Part shown: piece by piece, positions 62,309 to 64,000 of the stretch
How the letters are laid out: each line of letters starts with the position of its first letter
How positions within the stretch are numbered: position 1 is the first letter of the stretch
NCBI GenBank assembly: GCA_963598415.1
Contig: CAVBUH010000029.1
Span: 1 to 64,000 of the forward strand
Reading direction: 5' to 3'
From: Colimorpha_A sp900556615
GTDB lineage: Bacteria > Bacillota > Clostridia > Oscillospirales > CAG-272
DNA: 64,000 nucleotides
Made by a program: the position numbers and the translations under genes
The notes under the pieces: generated by a model
Database searches by the model: none
What the model was told of the DNA's origin: nothing
What the model saw: the letters and a program-made list of their open reading frames with translations, nothing else

Positions 62309-62354
62309 GCTTCTTCGTAAGACAATGTTTATTCAAATGAAAAGGTAGAACAAT

Positions 62355-64000
62355 ATGACTGAATTTATCCTCGGCACTGCCGGAAGCGGTAAAAGTACCC
62401 TGATCTCAAAACGTATAGCGAACGATCTTTCCTGCGGTAAAAAGGTGATTCTTCTTGTCCCCGAGCAAACGGCGATGAATGCAGAGGATGCGGTATGCAC
62501 CGAAACACAAAACAGGAATATTCCGCAAACCGAGCTTGAAATTTTAAATTTTAAACGTTTGTGCAACCGCGTTTTCAGAGAATACGGCGGCATAGCCTAT
62601 AATTCAATATCCGGAGGAGCAAAAGCGCTTATCTTATGGAAAGCGCTTTTCTCTTCTGCACCTGTTTTAAAAAGATACAAGAGTGAGCTGGAAGACGCAA
62701 AACGATTTATTCCTCTTCTTTTATCGGAGATCTCGGAATTCAAATCCTACAATATAACGCCCGCACATCTCGCAGAGGCAGCAAAAGAAATTAAGGATGA
62801 GGATATATCTCTCTCCGAAAAGCTATCCGATCTCTCGGTAATTTTTTCCCAGTATGAATATTTTTCAAAAAAGGATTTCAGTGATCCCTCCGATGATCTG
62901 ACACGCCTTGCACAGCTTTTAAAAAAACACAATTTCTTTTCCGGAATTAATCTATATATTGATTCTTTTTCCGGCTTTACTCCGCAGGAATACACTGTGC
63001 TTTCTTATGCTTTCCGACAAGCCGATCAAATTACGGTATCACTTTGCCTTTCAAGCGACAAGGAAGAGTTTGCGTTCGATAACGTAAGAAAAACTTTTAC
63101 GGAATTAAAAAAACTCGCCTCAAGGGTTTCCGAGGATATAAAAATTACATTTTTGGAGAAATCGTTCCGTTTCGACTCCCCTGCTCTCTCTTTTTTAGAA
63201 AAAAATCTATGGAAAATCGGTGACAGCGAAGTTTATGACGGAAATTCCGATGCTGTAAAAACCGTTGTTGCTACCGGTATATACGCTGAAGCGGAATTTG
63301 TTGCAAGTGACATAGCGTCAAAGATACGCCGCGGCGCTTTATATCGGGATTTTGCGGTAATTGCCAGAAACATTGAAAATTATTACGGCGTTATAGACGC
63401 TTTTTTCGCTCAATACGATATTCCCTGCCATATCTCTGTCAAAGCGGAATTATGCGAGAAGCCACTGTTTAAATTAGTGCTCAGCGCTCTTAATATCAAA
63501 AACAACGGCTGGAATACAGAAGACGTTGTTATATTTATGAAAACCGGGCTTTCCCCTATAACCCCCGACGAGTGCGACGAGCTTGAAGCCTATGCCTATC
63601 AATGGAATATCTTTGGAAAACGCTGGTATGAAGACTCCGATTGGTTTATGAATCCCAACGGATATACCGATATAATGACGGAGGAAAGCCTTGAGCTTCT
63701 GAAAAGAGTCAATTCTATACGGAAGAAAATTGTTTTACCTCTTTCAAAGCTTTTTGAGGCATTTGACGGAAGTCGTACAATAAAAGAACTGTGCTATGCA
63801 CTTTACGATTTTCTCATCGATATCGGAGCGAATCTTAAAATTTCCGATACCGCAGACGACGATGAGATAAGAATCTGGAACAGCTTTTGCGGTGCGCTGG
63901 ATGTTCTCGTCAACATCTTGCCGGACATAAAAGCGGACTCCGTTTTATTTGCCAATCTGTTTACCCTTGTCGTGAATCAAACCAACGTAGGAAATCTTCC
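62355..64000 (+). CDS. addB: ATP-dependent helicase/nuclease subunit B (partial at window end)
   Basis: 548 residues seen from the ATG at 62355 (AAAGGT eight bases upstream); no stop before the window end. The N-terminus ILGTAGSGKSTLI (Walker A), then VILLVPEQTAMNAEDAV and a LYIDSFSGFTPQEYTVL stretch are characteristic of AddB/RexB. With AddA it unwinds and trims broken double-stranded ends to load RecA, recognising Chi. The C-terminal 4Fe-4S nuclease lies beyond the window. 46 bases after the topoisomerase gene and on the same strand. Confidence 0.9.
   Translation, partial: MTEFILGTAGSGKSTLISKRIANDLSCGKKVILLVPEQTAMNAEDAVCTETQNRNIPQTELEILNFKRLCNRVFREYGGIAYNSISGGAKALILWKALFSSAPVLKRYKSELEDAKRFIPLLLSEISEFKSYNITPAHLAEAAKEIKDEDISLSEKLSDLSVIFSQYEYFSKKDFSDPSDDLTRLAQLLKKHNFFSGINLYIDSFSGFTPQEYTVLSYAFRQADQITVSLCLSSDKEEFAFDNVRKTFTELKKLASRVSEDIKITFLEKSFRFDSPALSFLEKNLWKIGDSEVYDGNSDAVKTVVATGIYAEAEFVASDIASKIRRGALYRDFAVIARNIENYYGVIDAFFAQYDIPCHISVKAELCEKPLFKLVLSALNIKNNGWNTEDVVIFMKTGLSPITPDECDELEAYAYQWNIFGKRWYEDSDWFMNPNGYTDIMTEESLELLKRVNSIRKKIVLPLSKLFEAFDGSRTIKELCYALYDFLIDIGANLKISDTADDDEIRIWNSFCGALDVLVNILPDIKADSVLFANLFTLVVNQTNVGNL

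Noticed and set aside
1..64000. CRISPR arrays, tRNA or rRNA genes
   Set aside because: No regularly spaced repeats and no clover-leaf or rRNA-like sequence was noticed in the gaps; a tRNAscan or Infernal run would settle this.

Overview
The window looks like a chromosomal piece of an uncultured gut-type Clostridia bacterium, most likely near Oscillospiraceae/Ruminococcaceae. The basis is gene content and order: nusB, a TsaD-like gene, xseA, xseB, ispA, tlyA, nadK, argR and recN run in one direction. WhiA, RapZ, FeoA/FeoB, a DnaE-type polymerase, a class A penicillin-binding protein and addB are also present. Several intergenic regions carry consensus sigma-A promoters. The base composition is AT-rich, many proteins have lipoprotein or C-terminal-anchor signals, and no rRNA, tRNA or CRISPR array was seen. 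Taxonomy is inferred and was not tested.

Layout. (1) 1-4603 is a small sugar-acid/carbohydrate module: a Gfo/Idh/MocA oxidoreductase (cut by the window edge), an anchored esterase and a uronate-isomerase-like amidohydrolase in one minus-strand operon, divergent from a ROK-family regulator. (2) 4604-5183 is mostly non-coding and contains a short TnpV-like remnant, which suggests an old mobile-element boundary. (3) 5184-14205 holds pgk, tpiA, a large exported DUF5722-like protein, a CwlD-like amidase, radA, a CNNM/CorC-type membrane protein and an exported SIMPL-domain protein. (4) 14338-16864 is a ferrous-iron operon, feoA-feoB plus a 53-residue cysteine-rich membrane protein with a non-ATG start.

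(5) 17286-39333 is a long carbohydrate-utilisation island, nearly all on the minus strand and bounded by an AraC regulator. It encodes two related surface-anchored beta-rich proteins, an orphan solute-binding lipoprotein, two GH42-like TIM-barrel proteins sharing a DDDFR motif, and two paralogous WbsX/GH99-like proteins (one cytosolic, one a lipoprotein). It also encodes an EamA transporter, a phosphohexomutase, a GH130 phosphorylase, an SGNH hydrolase, a GH36-like alpha-galactosidase, a beta-helix protein and a CE7-like esterase lipoprotein. My reading is that outer-surface lipoproteins deacetylate and trim a branched, mannose/galactose-containing glycan, the oligosaccharides enter, and cytosolic enzymes finish the job with a GH130-phosphohexomutase step that saves ATP. 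One GH gene (25619-27547) is bracketed by imperfect ~100-bp inverted repeats with a perfect 25-bp core and by a ~113-bp direct repeat of its own promoter and start. This marks past duplication and loss.

(6) 39334-64000 is housekeeping: a DUF4430 lipoprotein, a class A PBP, dnaE, whiA, rapZ, murB, tyrS, recN, argR, nadK, tlyA, an EamA half-transporter at the position where dxs often lies, ispA, xseB, xseA, a TsaD paralogue, nusB, a short QueG-like reductase, and then divergently a GyrB/ParE-like topoisomerase subunit and the start of addB. A perfect promoter at 59292-59320 fires into the 3' end of the QueG-like gene with no sense gene behind it, a candidate antisense or small RNA.

The most novel material is the carbohydrate island, with its paired intra/extracellular paralogues of poorly characterised GH-like families and almost no dedicated permease, and the repeat structure around 25.3-27.7 kb. 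No new defence system was recognised.
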